Shown: one piece after another, positions 44,712-55,669 of the stretch | Layout of the letters: every line of letters starts with the position of its first letter | How positions within the stretch are numbered: position 1 is the first letter of the stretch | Program-made: the position numbers and the translations under genes | Assembly (NCBI GenBank): GCA_015501055.1 | Contig: JADNYV010000074.1 | Span: forward strand, 93,514-157,513 | DNA from: Mucidula mucida | Taxonomy: Eukaryota > Basidiomycota > Agaricomycetes > Agaricales > Physalacriaceae | Direction of reading: 5' to 3' | DNA length: 64,000 nt | Notes under the pieces: generated by a model | Databases searched by the model: none | What the model saw: the letters and a program-made list of their open reading frames with translations, nothing else | What the model was told of the DNA's origin: nothing

Positions 44712-46813
44712 ATGACTACTTCTCTATCGCGCCTGGCCTTGGCGCTGGCTGTCGCAGCACCGGCGTGGGCACAAAAGGCGGGTTCATTCGCTTCAGGAGG
44801 AGATTCGCAGATTTCCGCTATGATGGTGAGTGATACTGGCGTCGTTCGCGTTAAACGCGCTCAATAACGCCCTTAGATGTTCCTCGGCAACGACCAAATG
44901 GTATACATCATGGACAAGGCAGAGGGCAACGCTGCCCAGATCAACGGCCATCCAGCATGGGGCGCCGTTTGGTGAGCGGTCATTGTTGCCCGCGGTCTAC
45001 TAGTGCTAATGCTACGATGAAGGGACATTGCCACCCATGAGGTTGCTCTCCAGGACATCAGGACAAACGTCTTCTGTGCTTCTGGTATGCATCTACCCAA
45101 CGGTTCCTTTGCGACTTTTGGTGGTATGCCTGTCCTCGTTAATTTCGTTTCATGGTTGTATTGATGATCGTTATAGGTAATGCAGCCGTTACTGTCGGTG
45201 GCAACTTGGGCTCCGTACTCAATGACGGTGGCTTCTCTGCCTCATACGACGCGACCTACCAAGATTACGACGGCACTAAAGCCATTCGTATCCTTGACCC
45301 TTGTCCAGCTGGATCAGATTTCGGTTCTTCCGAGTGTGGCTGGTTTGACGATCCGGCTGTCTTGTCCATGAAGAAGCAACGGTGGTACTCGACCGCCGAG
45401 CCCTTAGGTACTGGTCAACTCGTTATCATCGGTGGTTTCGTCCAGGGTGGTTACGTTAACCGCAACTGGCCCAACGTCGACCCCGAATTCGAAGGAGGCG
45501 CTGCCGATTGCACATACGAGTTCTTCCCAAACCCCGACAACACGGACGCGCAGACCATGCAGTTCATGATTGACACCTCGGGTCTCAACTCGTATGCCCA
45601 TACATTCCTGTTGCCCTCCGGTTTGATGTTCCTTCAAGCCAACCTCTCAAGCAGTAAGTCCGCTTGATATCCCATCTCCATCATGTGCTGATGTTTCGGT
45701 ACAGCCCTCTGGGATCCCGCTACCAATGCCGAGACCCGCCTCCCCGACATGCCAGGTGGCGTAGCTCGCGTTTATCCCGCGTCAGGTGGTGTCGCTATGC
45801 TCCCTCTTACCCCCGAGAATAACTACACGCCCACCATCCTCTTCTGTGGCGGTACCGACATGCCCGACTACGCTTGGGGCAACTACTCGTGGCCCTTCAT
45901 AGACACTTTCAACTACCCCGCTTCCAAGGATTGCCAACGTATCACTCCTCAGCCCGAGGACGGTTCTTCTGGCGCCTACGAGCAGGACGAGGACATGTTG
46001 GAGGGCAGGACCATGGGCCAATTCATCATTCTCCCCACCGGCAAACTCCTGATGGTCAACGGCGGTCAGAACGGCACAGCTGGTTACTCTGAGAAGACTC
46101 TCGAGACGCAGTCATACGCTGATATGCCTTGGGGTATGTCCCTTGCCTCTGACCCCGCCTTCACCCCGGCGATCTACGACCCTAAAGCGGAGATGGGCAG
46201 CCGCTGGTCCAACGAGGGATTGGATGCCTCCACGATCCCCCGTCTGTATCACTCATCTGCCCTCCTCTTACCTGATGCTTCAGTTCTCATTGCCGGCTCG
46301 AACCCCAACGTCGACGTCAACCTGACCACCGTTTACCCCACTACATACGATCTCGAGATCTTCTACCCTCCCTATTTCTCTGCTTCTGTTCGCCCCAAGT
46401 TTACTGGTGCACCCGACACCCTCTCTTACGGAGGTGACTACTTCGACCTTACCATCTCCAAGGATTCGTACTCTGGCAAATCCAATGACGCCGCCGCGAG
46501 CGCGACGTGTGTCGTTGTCCGCCCCGGCTGGACAACCCACGGGATGAACATGGGCCAGAAGTTCTTGCAGTTGAACAACACTTACACTGTCAATGACGAC
46601 GGGTCCATTGTTCTCCACTGCTCGCAGATGCCGCCCAACTCAAATGTCTTCCAGCCAGGCCCTGGTCTGCTCTTCGTCACTGTCAACGATGTACCCAGTA
46701 ACGGTACCCACGTCATTGTTGGCAGTGGTAACATCGAGACACAGCCTATACTATGCTGTCCATCGGTGTTGTTTCGCCCAGGGATATTGTATCGGTCGTC
46801 GATCGCGCCTTAA
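44712..46813 (+). CDS. Glyoxal oxidase-type copper radical oxidase, C-terminus altered by an insertion
   Basis: A secreted enzyme that by family oxidises aldehydes such as glyoxal and makes H2O2 for lignin-degrading peroxidases. The start has a signal peptide (MTTSLSRLALALAVAAPAWA). Residues expected for the copper radical site are visible: Cys in TNVFCASGMHLPNGS, Tyr in KKQRWYSTAEPL, Tyr-His in IPRLYHSSALLLPDASV, and His in WTTHGMNMGQKFLQL. Introns are at 44827-44876, about 44973-45022, 45125-45178 and about 45653-45704. The conserved body runs to VIVGSGNIETQP near 46746. Beyond that the frame enters the inverted-repeat insertion and ends at 46813 after about 20 foreign residues. The natural continuation is found after the insertion. 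Confidence 0.93.
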
Positions 46814-47702
46814 ACAATGGAATTTCGCCTCAATTCCTCGCGGATTCTACTCCGTACTATGTCTTCTATAATGCCATGTAAAAAGTTGAACGAAAACAAA
46901 TGAGAACTCGTTGAGATTCAGCCCGGAGGGGGTGTAAGTGAGTTCCCTTGAGGCAAACACCTACCTAGTGAAAGTTTACACTACCGGGGGACATTCGGCT
47001 TGGCTGTAGAGCAAGAGTAGATGTATATACTGCTACTTGTACCTTTTCCGGGATCAAAATCGAAGGGAAACATCGTAAAAAGTTGCTGCGATGCTCAGGC
47101 GTGACATGCGATGAGGATTTCAAAGTCCGCCTTCCTTCCGAGAATGGCATGCTAAGTCGTGATCAAGCGCGTTTCGCGTCTGTAGACAAAACAGGACCCT
47201 TGTTTCCTTCGAATCATCGGCGGGCATTTCGATGGGGTCCAACGATATCGATTGGCCACGACAATTAAGGATGGAAGTAAAGCGCGTGTCTGTGCCGAAA
47301 CACGGCTTGCGGACTTTGTATGCTTGATGTGACAGATTGTGACCAAGCAGCGAATCCGCACAGATTCATACCGCCTACGATGTTTCCCTTCGATTTTGAT
47401 CCCGGAAAAGGTACAAGTAGCAGTATATACATCTACTCTTGCTCTACAGCCAAGCCGAATGTCCCCCGGTAGTGTAAACTTTCACTAGGTAGGTGTTTGC
47501 CTCAAGGGAACTCACTTACACCCCCTCCGGGCTGAATCTCAACGAGTTCTCATTTGTTTTCGTTCAACTTTTTACATGGCATTATAGAAGACATAGTACG
47601 GAGTAGAATCCGCGAGGAATTGAGGCGAAATTCCATCGTTTAAGGCGCGATCGACGACCGATACAATATCCCTGGGCGAAACAACACCGATGGACAGCAT
47701 AG
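46751..47702. mobile_element. 952-bp inverted-repeat insertion within the glyoxal oxidase gene
   Basis: Two arms of 327 bp (46751-47077 and 47376-47702) are inverted copies of each other with one difference noticed. They enclose a 298-bp spacer. The outer ends are CTATGCTGTCC and its complement. TA lies on both sides (46749-46750 and 47703-47704), as expected for a Tc1/mariner-type target duplication. Removing the element and one TA restores the glyoxal oxidase frame (ETQP|ISDAKALPSN). Each arm contains a coding-like end of about 42 codons (MLSIGVVSPRDIVSVVDRAL ... TPYYVFYNAM-stop) and what looks like a 3' untranslated region. No transposase is seen. Confidence 0.8.
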
Positions 47703-47704
47703 TA

Positions 47705-48163
47705 TCCGACGCCAAGGCTCTTCCTAGCAACGTCCTCTCCACCTCCGCATCAGGAGGTGCGGACAGCTCCAGCACTGGCTCCGGCTCGGACGACTCGGAC
47801 TCTTCAACATCCAACAAGGCCGTCATTGCCAGCGGGGTCATTGGCGCCCTTGTGGTCATTGCTTTAATTGGTGCGCTATTTGGACTTCGTGCGTCGCGTC
47901 GCCGAAGGGCCGCTGCTCATAGTCGAACGGATATGATGCGGGAGGTTCTTGCGGGCGGCGCGGCGGCGAAGGATTTTTCGGAATTGCACAGTGCTGACTC
48001 GTTATCTTCTCTGCAGGCATATAATCGCGCTTACGACCATAGCCATGACCTTGACCGGTATCGGTCCATGTGGAATGAGAGTGAGGCTAGTTTGGGGGGT
48101 GCTAATGTTCAAGGAGGACTTGCGCATCCTTACGCAGTGGATGCTCGGGTTGTGGGGTGTTGA
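47705..48163 (+). pseudogene. Detached C-terminal end of the glyoxal oxidase (Ser-rich linker and membrane anchor)
   Basis: This begins in the glyoxal oxidase frame right after the insertion (SDAKALPSNVLSTSASGGAD). A Ser/Asp-rich linker, a membrane helix (AVIASGVIGALVVIALIGAL) with a basic stop (LRASRRRR), and a cytoplasmic tail ending AVDARVVGC follow. Membrane-anchored glyoxal oxidases of basidiomycetes have this layout. With the insertion upstream it can only be translated as part of the enzyme if the element is spliced out. Confidence 0.82.
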
Positions 48164-48502
48164 GTACAGTATTGTAATCCTCAAAACGGACTATATTTCT
48201 TTGTTTTATTATTATTATACCTACCTCTCTCATTACGGACTAATCAGCATCATGACGGGTTGTAGATACTATTTGGTCTACTTCACCTTGGTCTATTAGG
48301 TGGATTTTTTGGATACCATGCACAATAGGAGCTAGTCTTCAAGTTCAATGAGTTGTCAAGCCTTCGAACTGCCAATCTCTCCGTTCTTGGTCCATACCGA
48401 TTCAGACCTGACTCAAGGTAAGGAATAATCTATGCTTCAATCTGTCGTGGCGGTAAGAGCCGAAGCTCTAGATCTAAAAGAGATTCGTTCCTACAGTCCA
48501 CT

Positions 48503-50131
48503 TCATAATTTTGAAAATGTCTCACCTTCAGCATCGTAATTTGAATCGCGAGATTTTGTACTGAGCAACGTCAGCTCTTTCCCATGCGAGGTACTACATT
48601 GGTTGGCTACATCGGTGAATCAGAAGCATCCATACAGCCGCCGCGACAAGGTACTCACCAGCGGGTCTACGTCTCGCCATGCACCCAAACACGGTCACGA
48701 CCAGTCCCCATACGGTCAGAAACATGGACAGCGTGGCGGAGAGGACGCTGATGAACCAGCTCCCAGCCGTCTTGCGCCGGAGCGTGTTGCAGGTGTACTG
48801 CATGTGGATGATGGCCTCTGGCGTGGGCGTCGTCGCGTTGGCGGAGAGCATGCCCTGCGTCTTGGCTGTATCGCGGAAGGCTTGTCGTCGGGCAGCTGCG
48901 GCGGCGTCGAAATAGATAGAGTCGTTCCGCCCGGCGGGTACGTACGGTGTCACGGAGGTGTTGAATGCGGTCGTGTTGGTGAAGATCTAAGTTAATAGTA
49001 CGCTAGTTTAGCGAAACGCGGACAGGGAGGAGGAGGAGACGGTACGTTGTCCCGAGACCATCTGCCCAGGTCGATGCGCACGGCGTGGTAGAAGACCTCG
49101 AGGAGGTTGTACAACGTTTGCATGTCGATGAGCGTTTTGGTGGTTGTGTTGCCGACGATTTGGAGGTCCGTTTGGCCGATGGCTTCTATGAAGGTCCACG
49201 CGACGTGTGGGCGGACGGGGGTACAACTTGAAGAGGTCGTGGTATCACACGTTGGGAGTGCCTCGACGAACACGGTGCGAATGGGCTGGTCGACGGTACC
49301 TACGCTGTCGCTGGTGTGATACAATCCAAAGTATATCCCTTCGTACGCTTCATCTGGAAAACTCTGAGTCTCAGCCATATGTAATGTGTGGGTGTGTGGC
49401 AATGACGCGCACCAGCAAAAGCGTTCATGGCATTGAGAAGCGCCCGCGGTATGGTGTTGTTCCCAAAGAGGTCTGCTGTTATAGAGCCGATGGAGAAGTG
49501 GTTGGAATACGTCCATGACGTGGTGGCCTCAAAGTTGAGCGGTTCGGGGCAGTATACGGCGGCCTAATTAATTAGTTATCATCAGTCCAACGCGCGTAAG
49601 GACTCACGGAAACTGTTATGGCGCGGTCTCCGGGCGACACCTGGATCGCTGTCTGCGTTACGTCGCATGACTTGAGATAACTGTTCGCGTATTGGAACCC
49701 GGTCGTCGCCTCCTCGTGAGTGCGGATGTTGTAGATGTCATACGAGAACGCGGACACGTTTGTGCGAAAGACGTCGCCGAGCTGAAAGGTGTGCGGCTGG
49801 CAGCTGTAGTCTTTCGACTGCAAGGACGCAAGCCACGGCAGGTTGTCGGACGCGTTGTAGTCAGCCTTGTTGACGCTGACGACGTCGTAGCCTAAGGAAG
49901 TATATTACAGTAAATGTTGGAGATGTACGAAGGGATTGCGCACCGACGAGATACGAGTTCAAGGTGATGAATAAGGCGAAATTGACTAGGCCAAAGGCTA
50001 ACAAGGCGTGATTCGCGTAATGCCAGTGTTCGTTCAATGGTCGCGTGATTGGGTATTCCTTCACATGTTAGTGTGGCGTGGCTAGATCGCAAAGATGAAC
50101 GTACAAAGCTGATCATGGGCAGTCGGTTCAT
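48503..50131 (-). CDS. Multi-exon membrane protein, unknown function
   Basis: The start MNRLPMISF joins EYPITRPLNEHWHYANHALL and a first helix (AFGLVNFALFITLNSYLVG). A long extracellular-type region follows with paired Cys (DYSCQPHTFQLGDVF, SYLKSCDVTQTAI, VYCPEPLNFEATTSW). N-glycosylation sequons are present (NASD, NVSA, NNTI). Near the end comes a second helix (WFISVLSATLSMFLTVWGLV) and a cytoplasmic tail. The last exon is inferred from an intron at about 48606-48658 and would end at 48503; reading through instead ends at 48594. The layout (short N-terminus, helix, large ectodomain, helix) is seen in an uncharacterised family of Agaricomycetes. Confidence 0.68.
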
Positions 50132-50995
50132 CGTTTGTGGTCAGTTTTCAAGTCATGAGGGATCAGTGAGGGATGCTGGTTTCTTTCAAAGGCCCAAGGG
50201 ACGGTTTCAAGGAACGCCTTGACTAAGATCTGCTGCCGATGAGAATGATCTCTCTGGACCGTTGACGCGTTGAAACGTTGACGAGCTGAGCTCGAAGTCA
50301 GTCCTGGGTAGTCAGCGCAAGTCACTGCCACGCGATGAGAGGCGTGGGTAAGAGAACTTGAAGATCACAACGGTTTGACAAATCCTTTGAAGAAGGCAAA
50401 GGAGATGGAGGGCGCCAGTACGCGAAACCCGTCGCCTTTCTCACACTGCGAGGAATGGTGAGTTTCATCCGGAAGATGAGTCGATCAGTAGGCTAGAAAC
50501 TTGTTTGAATCTACCGCGCCCTGGTCAAAGCACAGCCACAAACTCACATCAAACACCCACGTTGTGTTCGCAATTTCCTGTATTGACGTGTTATGGGGTC
50601 CGTAGGTAGTCGCCGTCTTATCGTGAAATGAACATAGTCAGAGGCCGTAGCATTGCATTGAACTTGGGTCCAACTTTTGCCCAACTTGGTTGATTGGAGC
50701 TTGTGACTTGATTGACATTCTCAACGGAGCTCCAACGCGACAACGCGAACTGTTCGCGACGGCGATGCCTCTAGCGACGACCACCCCACAGCCCCGCGAA
50801 ATGTGCAAGGATGAGCCGCGGAGACGATCACCTGTCGCGGCGGACCCAGCCAGCCACGGCAACTGGACGACCAGCGACGACGTTGACCCCTCCTCAGCTC
50901 GTCATAGCCACCTGCTTGGACACTTTCCATAGAAATACAATACTCAGGGTTCGGATGCAGTCGACGCCTTTTCTCCCATTTTTCACTCCGACTCC
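50132..50995. other. Divergent intergenic region
   Basis: Shared upstream region of the membrane protein (-) and the DUF1275 gene (+). Frames around 50638-51080 on both strands have no recognised content. Confidence 0.45.
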
Positions 50996-51937
50996 ATGGA
51001 AACTGAGAAAACGCAGACCAGACCGACGTTCTGGTCGTACCTTGGCGCTGATGTAGAGCCAAAGGCGGCTTCGGGCCCATTGGCTGCGTTCTACTTTATG
51101 ACAGGTTATCTGCGAGTCCTCCTCACTAGAAATCTCTTATCTTCATTCTAAATCTTGTCCTCATCAGCGATGTCATATCGTTCTCGGCGATTTATGTATG
51201 GTGCGGATTTCAGACTGGCAATTGCGCCCAAGTGAGCGAACAGTGGTTCTTCTAGTCATTGATCTAACATCATCTGGCCTTACAGCTCGGCTTGGCTTTG
51301 GCACGTCTCACTGAAAAGAATCCGGACATTCTGCCATTTCCGTTGTCCGATAGACATGCCTTGACCTCGCTGCTGTCTTTCGTGGTTGGGGGATGTATCG
51401 TTGGACGTCTAGGCGATCATATTGGCACCCACAAGCGGATCTGGCTGATGTTTGCGACTATGTTCCAAGGACTTCTTACCATGGCCGCATCACTTACCAT
51501 TCACGCAAGTAATCAAGCCAGCATCGCTAACGGGCGTGGACTTGGAGTGTGGACACATCCGCTATCGTTCGTTACTGTAGCCTTTATGAGCGCCAGTCTC
51601 GGTATGCAAGGAACGTTGGCTAAACGATTGAATACGCAATACTCGACAACCAGTAAGCTTACGATCTTGTTGATAACAGTTTATTTTACCCCCTCCATTT
51701 TAAGTTGTCCTGTCGCATGTATGGGTCGAGCTCGCGTCCGATCCCAAGCTGTTCGACTTCAAGCATAGAGTTGGAACGCGCGATCATAAATTGATGGCTT
51801 TCCTTTGCCTGTTCTCTGGGGCATTCGTTGGCCGGTCGCTCACGAAAGCCCTAGGTGCTTCAGGTGCTTTAGGAATCGGTTGTGGATTTCGAGTGCTTAT
51901 CTCTTTAGCGTGGCTTTTTGTTCCCAATAAAACCTAA
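50996..51937 (+). CDS. DUF1275 (YoaK-family) membrane protein
   Basis: A four- to five-exon gene. The start METEKTQTRPTFWSYLGADV leads into GPLAAFYFMTGYL. The family core follows: SDVISFSAIYVWCGFQTGNC, LGLALARL, then helices LTSLLSFVVGGCIVGRLGDHIG, IWLMFATMFQGLLTMAASL and FVTVAFMSASLGMQGTLAKR. After a further intron comes FDFKHRVGTRDHKLMAFLCL and LGIGCGFRVLISLAWLFVP, ending NKT-stop at 51937. DUF1275 proteins are small multi-pass membrane proteins of unknown function found in bacteria and fungi. The gene looks intact. Confidence 0.85.
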
Positions 51938-52379
51938 AAAAAATTAGACTTGTACGCGTCTCTGCTACTTGGAATCAAACAAGGAGGTATCTACTTTTCT
52001 GCCAGCGGAGAGCTATCTCCAGGCTCTCTCGGGCTTCGAGCTTCGACGTCAGGTTATTTACCCCTCGCAACGTGGATTATTCTCATCTCGTTAACAACAC
52101 TTCTCAATACGGCGACAAACGTTCAACATTGACTTTGCTGCTACCCCTTGCTGATCCTCCAGTCGTTTCATCGAAAGAACGTACATTCGTTACTGCTACG
52201 AACGGCGTCCTTCGGCGCAGAGCGGTATACCATAGCGAAGAAACGCTCGTCAACCCCTTGCTAATCCCGACTTCCTTTACCGCGCGTCGACCGTCGCAGG
52301 CTCTGTAATATGACCGCGCGGACCCCCTGTGAGCTGAAGCGTTTTAAAGCAGACCAGTGATGAGCTCTTCATTCGCATT
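51938..52379. other. Intergenic region upstream of the GH45 gene
   Basis: No gene recognised. It presumably holds the GH45 promoter. Confidence 0.45.
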
Positions 52380-53442
52380 ATGTTAACTCTCGCTTCTCTC
52401 CTACTGCTGGCAGTCGGCACTTGCACTCAATCTAGGACGACAACCCGCTACTGGTAGCTTGTCTCTCTCAAGTTTGCCAGCCCCATTGACCTGCTTCCTC
52501 AAAGGGATTGTTGCAAGCCCTCGTGCGCATGGAGTAATGAAGTATGCTTTCACGACGTTCCACAAAGTCAGGCCAGTGGATCCAACCTGCTGCGGTTGTA
52601 GGCCCCGGTGAACACAACGGTGCGCACCTGGGACGCGAACCAAAACGTCCACAGCGACCCAAATTCCGGCACTGTATGTGATGGTGGCCCGAGCTTTGCT
52701 TGCGCGAATAACTCTCCGTGGGCGGTCGACGAGAACATGGCGTACGGGTTCGCCGAGACACATATCAGTGGCGGAACTGAGTCTTCGTGGTGCTGCGCGT
52801 GCTATAAGCTCACGTTCACGAGCACGTCAATTGCTGGTAAAACAATGGTACGTGCGGTTTAGAAATAATCCCATGACTTACGTGCGCGTGTAGGTTGTCC
52901 AATCGAGTAACAATGGAGAGGATTTGGGTTCCGATCAGTTTGATCTACAGATACCTGGTGGCGGCATTGGCATCTTTACCTCTGGGTGTTCAGCGCAATA
53001 CGAAAGCTGGGATGGCGTAAGCGTTGCTTCACAGCTCTTTTGCGTTCAGGGTCTTATAGTCATCAGGGCGCTGTATAGGGTGGTGTCTCTTCGATTGAGG
53101 AATGCTATAACCTCCCGCAAGGTCTGCTGCTTGATGTTGTGTCCTCATTGAATGTAACTAATTCTTCAACCCAGCCGTCCAAGCTGGGTGTCGATTCCGC
53201 TTCGGTGAGCTGAATCCTGTTTCTTCTTGATACCAAACCGACAATCTGCTGTCATAAATTGGTTCGAGAATGCGGACAACCCAACGATGATGTACGAAGA
53301 GGTTAGCTGTCCGGCGGAGCTGACTGCTATTTCGGGTTGTACGCGAAGCGACAGTGGCTCTTACGGGCCTACGCCCTCGGATGGCGAAAATTCTTCATCT
53401 CCTGGTGGAGGAGATGATTCTACGTTGCCGCCTACTACCTAG
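52380..53442 (+). CDS. GH45 endoglucanase, subfamily A type
   Basis: A secreted endo-beta-1,4-glucanase (cellulase). The signal peptide [17 protein letters not shown] precedes the family opening [16 protein letters not shown]; the Asp of YWDCC is the expected catalytic acid/base. Further motifs are [51 protein letters not shown] (second catalytic Asp region), [21 protein letters not shown], and [21 protein letters not shown]. Six short introns were traced, and five junctions are clean. The last one has a good GTGAGC donor after CRFRF, but the acceptor position before WFENAD reads CATAA rather than the expected CATAG. The protein ends in a Ser/Gly/Pro linker-like tail without a CBM1. Confidence 0.88.
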
Positions 53443-53836
53443 TAATAATACAATACCTGGGGCGTTTGTGTGCGACATCATAATTCGTACTTGTACCAGT
53501 TAGTGAGACTCTGTTTACCGTTTCGGGACTTTTAAAGTGTTATGATTTCCGCGCGGCTTACATGTTCACACGCAGCCCAACTCTCTTTTTCTCCTTGACC
53601 TGCCAAACCCAACAGTCAACTATGTGAGTGCGTCCCATCCCGGTTGATCATACGTGTTGATGTAAGTTACTATTCTACAGCTTGGAGGCAGTGTCTCATT
53701 TTGGCGCCTGAAGTACGCGACACAGAAGAAGGAAGGATCAGCCAATCGCATCCAAGCCCAACAGAATATTCACAGCGTCAACATGCGGCGTCCATTTTAG
53801 AAGATCTCGCGCGTTCATTCACCTATCACCTTCATC
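53443..53836. other. Short intergenic region
   Basis: Between the GH45 and kinase-fold genes on the same strand. No feature beyond a likely promoter. Confidence 0.45.
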
Positions 53837-55234
53837 ATGTCTACTCCGGCACTTGCGCTACGCTCGCCAGACGGTGCTCCATGGGCTGAAGATCCCATGC
53901 ATTTCCGCATTGACGCCGAATCGCGTCGCTGTCTTAACGCTGTTCCCCCCGACGAATCCGAGTCCACTTCGCGTCAGACGCCGGCTGTCATTCCTCCTTG
54001 GCCCATCCTCGAAGTCATATCGGCACGAGAGGACTCGTATCGCTATTCGGAGTACTTTGGGGGTGAAGAGTCTGACAACGGCTCCTCCTCTGAGTCGTTG
54101 AGCTCGGACGACTCTTGGGATTTTGTCGATGTCGAGTCCTCGCTGCGTTCCGTGTCTACAGCACCTTCGTCTCATGCAATTGACATGGTATCGAGCCAAC
54201 ACTTGTCATTCAAACCACCAAAGCATCAACGGCTGCCAGAGACAGTAAAGCTGGAGGAGACCATCTCGCCCGAGCTGCTGCCCGACATCCTCATTGTGAA
54301 TGATCCCCAAGGGAAGACAAAGTACCTCACCGAATTCGACACGTCCCGCGACATGACGCGCTATAAACGCGTCTTTCCCCGCTTAGACGACTTTGCGGTT
54401 CGTCCTGAACACGGAGGGTTTCTCGCGACTCAGGTTGAAGCTTCTCTCGATTTTACGGATGCCGAGCTGATTGGCGCTGGGAGCCATTCACGCGTTTACC
54501 GAGCGCGCTTTCGGCTTCCTATACCGTTGACGGCGCGGTCGTCGTCGGGGGACGTTACTGTGGCGGCGAAGACGCCGCTGTCGGACGCGAATTCGCATAG
54601 GATGTTACGTCATGAAGCGAAGATGTATAGCTCGGCTATTCCTTCATACCTCACGGAGGAATGGACTGGGTATCACTTTGTCTCTGAAGCGATGTACGAC
54701 GGCGATGGTGTGGTGCCTGTCGCCGCGGTCGTTCCCAAGTTTTATGGGTTTTATGTACCGGAGCATTGGTCCTATCGAGGCTTGCTGAGTCCGATTATGT
54801 TATTAGAGGAATGCGGCACGCCCATCGACCGTGAAGAATTATGGCCAAAGGACCGGTTAGTTTCTTTGACATCTTGGTTACTTACTTACTTACTAGCAAT
54901 CAGGGAAGTCTTATACTCGTTTGTGGTTCGTCTTCAACGCGCCGGCGTGTGCCATGGTTCCTTCAAATCGGCCAATGCCCTTCAACAACCCGGACCGATA
55001 AGCGCCCCTCCACCCGAGCGCTCGTTGGATACCCCAAGCTTCCGGCTGATCGACTTTGGCAGAACAGAGAAACGCGAAGACGTGTCTGAGAGGGAATGGC
55101 GCGCGCTCTGCCGTGAGGAAATGGACGATGTGAAGGATGAAATATATGGGCGGAGGAAGGCGATGAGGGATCCGGTGTCTGGCCGGAAATATACCACGCG
55201 GAGGTTTTTTAGGTCGAGCGCTGGGCTTGTATAG
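53837..55234 (+). CDS. Protein kinase-fold protein with Ser at the HRD Asp position
   Basis: A two-exon gene of about 450 codons with an intron at about 54856-54902. After an acidic, low-complexity N-terminus comes a kinase-like domain: glycine loop LIGAGSHSRVYRARF, Lys in VTVAAKTPLSD, Glu in MLRHEAKMYS, hinge-like PIMLLEECGTPI, catalytic-loop equivalent VCHGSFKSANALQQPG, and the DFG triad in FRLIDFGRTEKRE. The catalytic Asp expected after HG is Ser. Similar HGS loops occur, as I remember, in a large Agaricomycete group of kinase-like proteins, so the change may be a family feature. Activity is doubtful. The C-terminus after DFG is short and basic, so the usual C-lobe helices are reduced. Confidence 0.78.
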   Translation: MSTPALALRSPDGAPWAEDPMHFRIDAESRRCLNAVPPDESESTSRQTPAVIPPWPILEVISAREDSYRYSEYFGGEESDNGSSSESLSSDDSWDFVDVESSLRSVSTAPSSHAIDMVSSQHLSFKPPKHQRLPETVKLEETISPELLPDILIVNDPQGKTKYLTEFDTSRDMTRYKRVFPRLDDFAVRPEHGGFLATQVEASLDFTDAELIGAGSHSRVYRARFRLPIPLTARSSSGDVTVAAKTPLSDANSHRMLRHEAKMYSSAIPSYLTEEWTGYHFVSEAMYDGDGVVPVAAVVPKFYGFYVPEHWSYRGLLSPIMLLEECGTPIDREELWPKDRLVSLTSWLLTYLLAIREVLYSFVVRLQRAGVCHGSFKSANALQQPGPISAPPPERSLDTPSFRLIDFGRTEKREDVSEREWRALCREEMDDVKDEIYGRRKAMRDPVSGRKYTTRRFFRSSAGLV

Positions 55235-55669
55235 AGTGCCACGCAGTAGAAGAAGGGGTGGTTGCTTGTATACCCGTGTACATATATGTATTGCTATCAC
55301 TGAAAGTTAATAATTACTTTGGCTTCAAGAGAGCCTCCGGGGATGTTAGTGTACAAATGGGAGCATTCTTGCAGCGCCACACTCCCCTGCACGCATCAAG
55401 AACTCGAATGCCATATATCGGCGATACTACTGGGCCTCACCTCAACAGCAGTGCCCGAATGTGGGTACGTTCAAGCTTCATCACTGCACTCGCCCCGTGG
55501 CATTGCCTCTCCACCATCCTTCTTCAACCCATGCTTGCTGCACGTAAGCCTAAGGTGGCGTCCGAGAGATGATCGATCAGCGTACATCTTCGGGCATCGT
55601 TCGCACCGGAAAACAATGCCTGAATGCTTGGACTTAATATGTGCTGTGTCAGCGTCAGTACTATGATAA
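55235..55669. other. Convergent intergenic region
   Basis: Between the 3' ends of the kinase-fold gene (+) and the Cys-rich gene (-). Nothing recognised. Confidence 0.45.
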
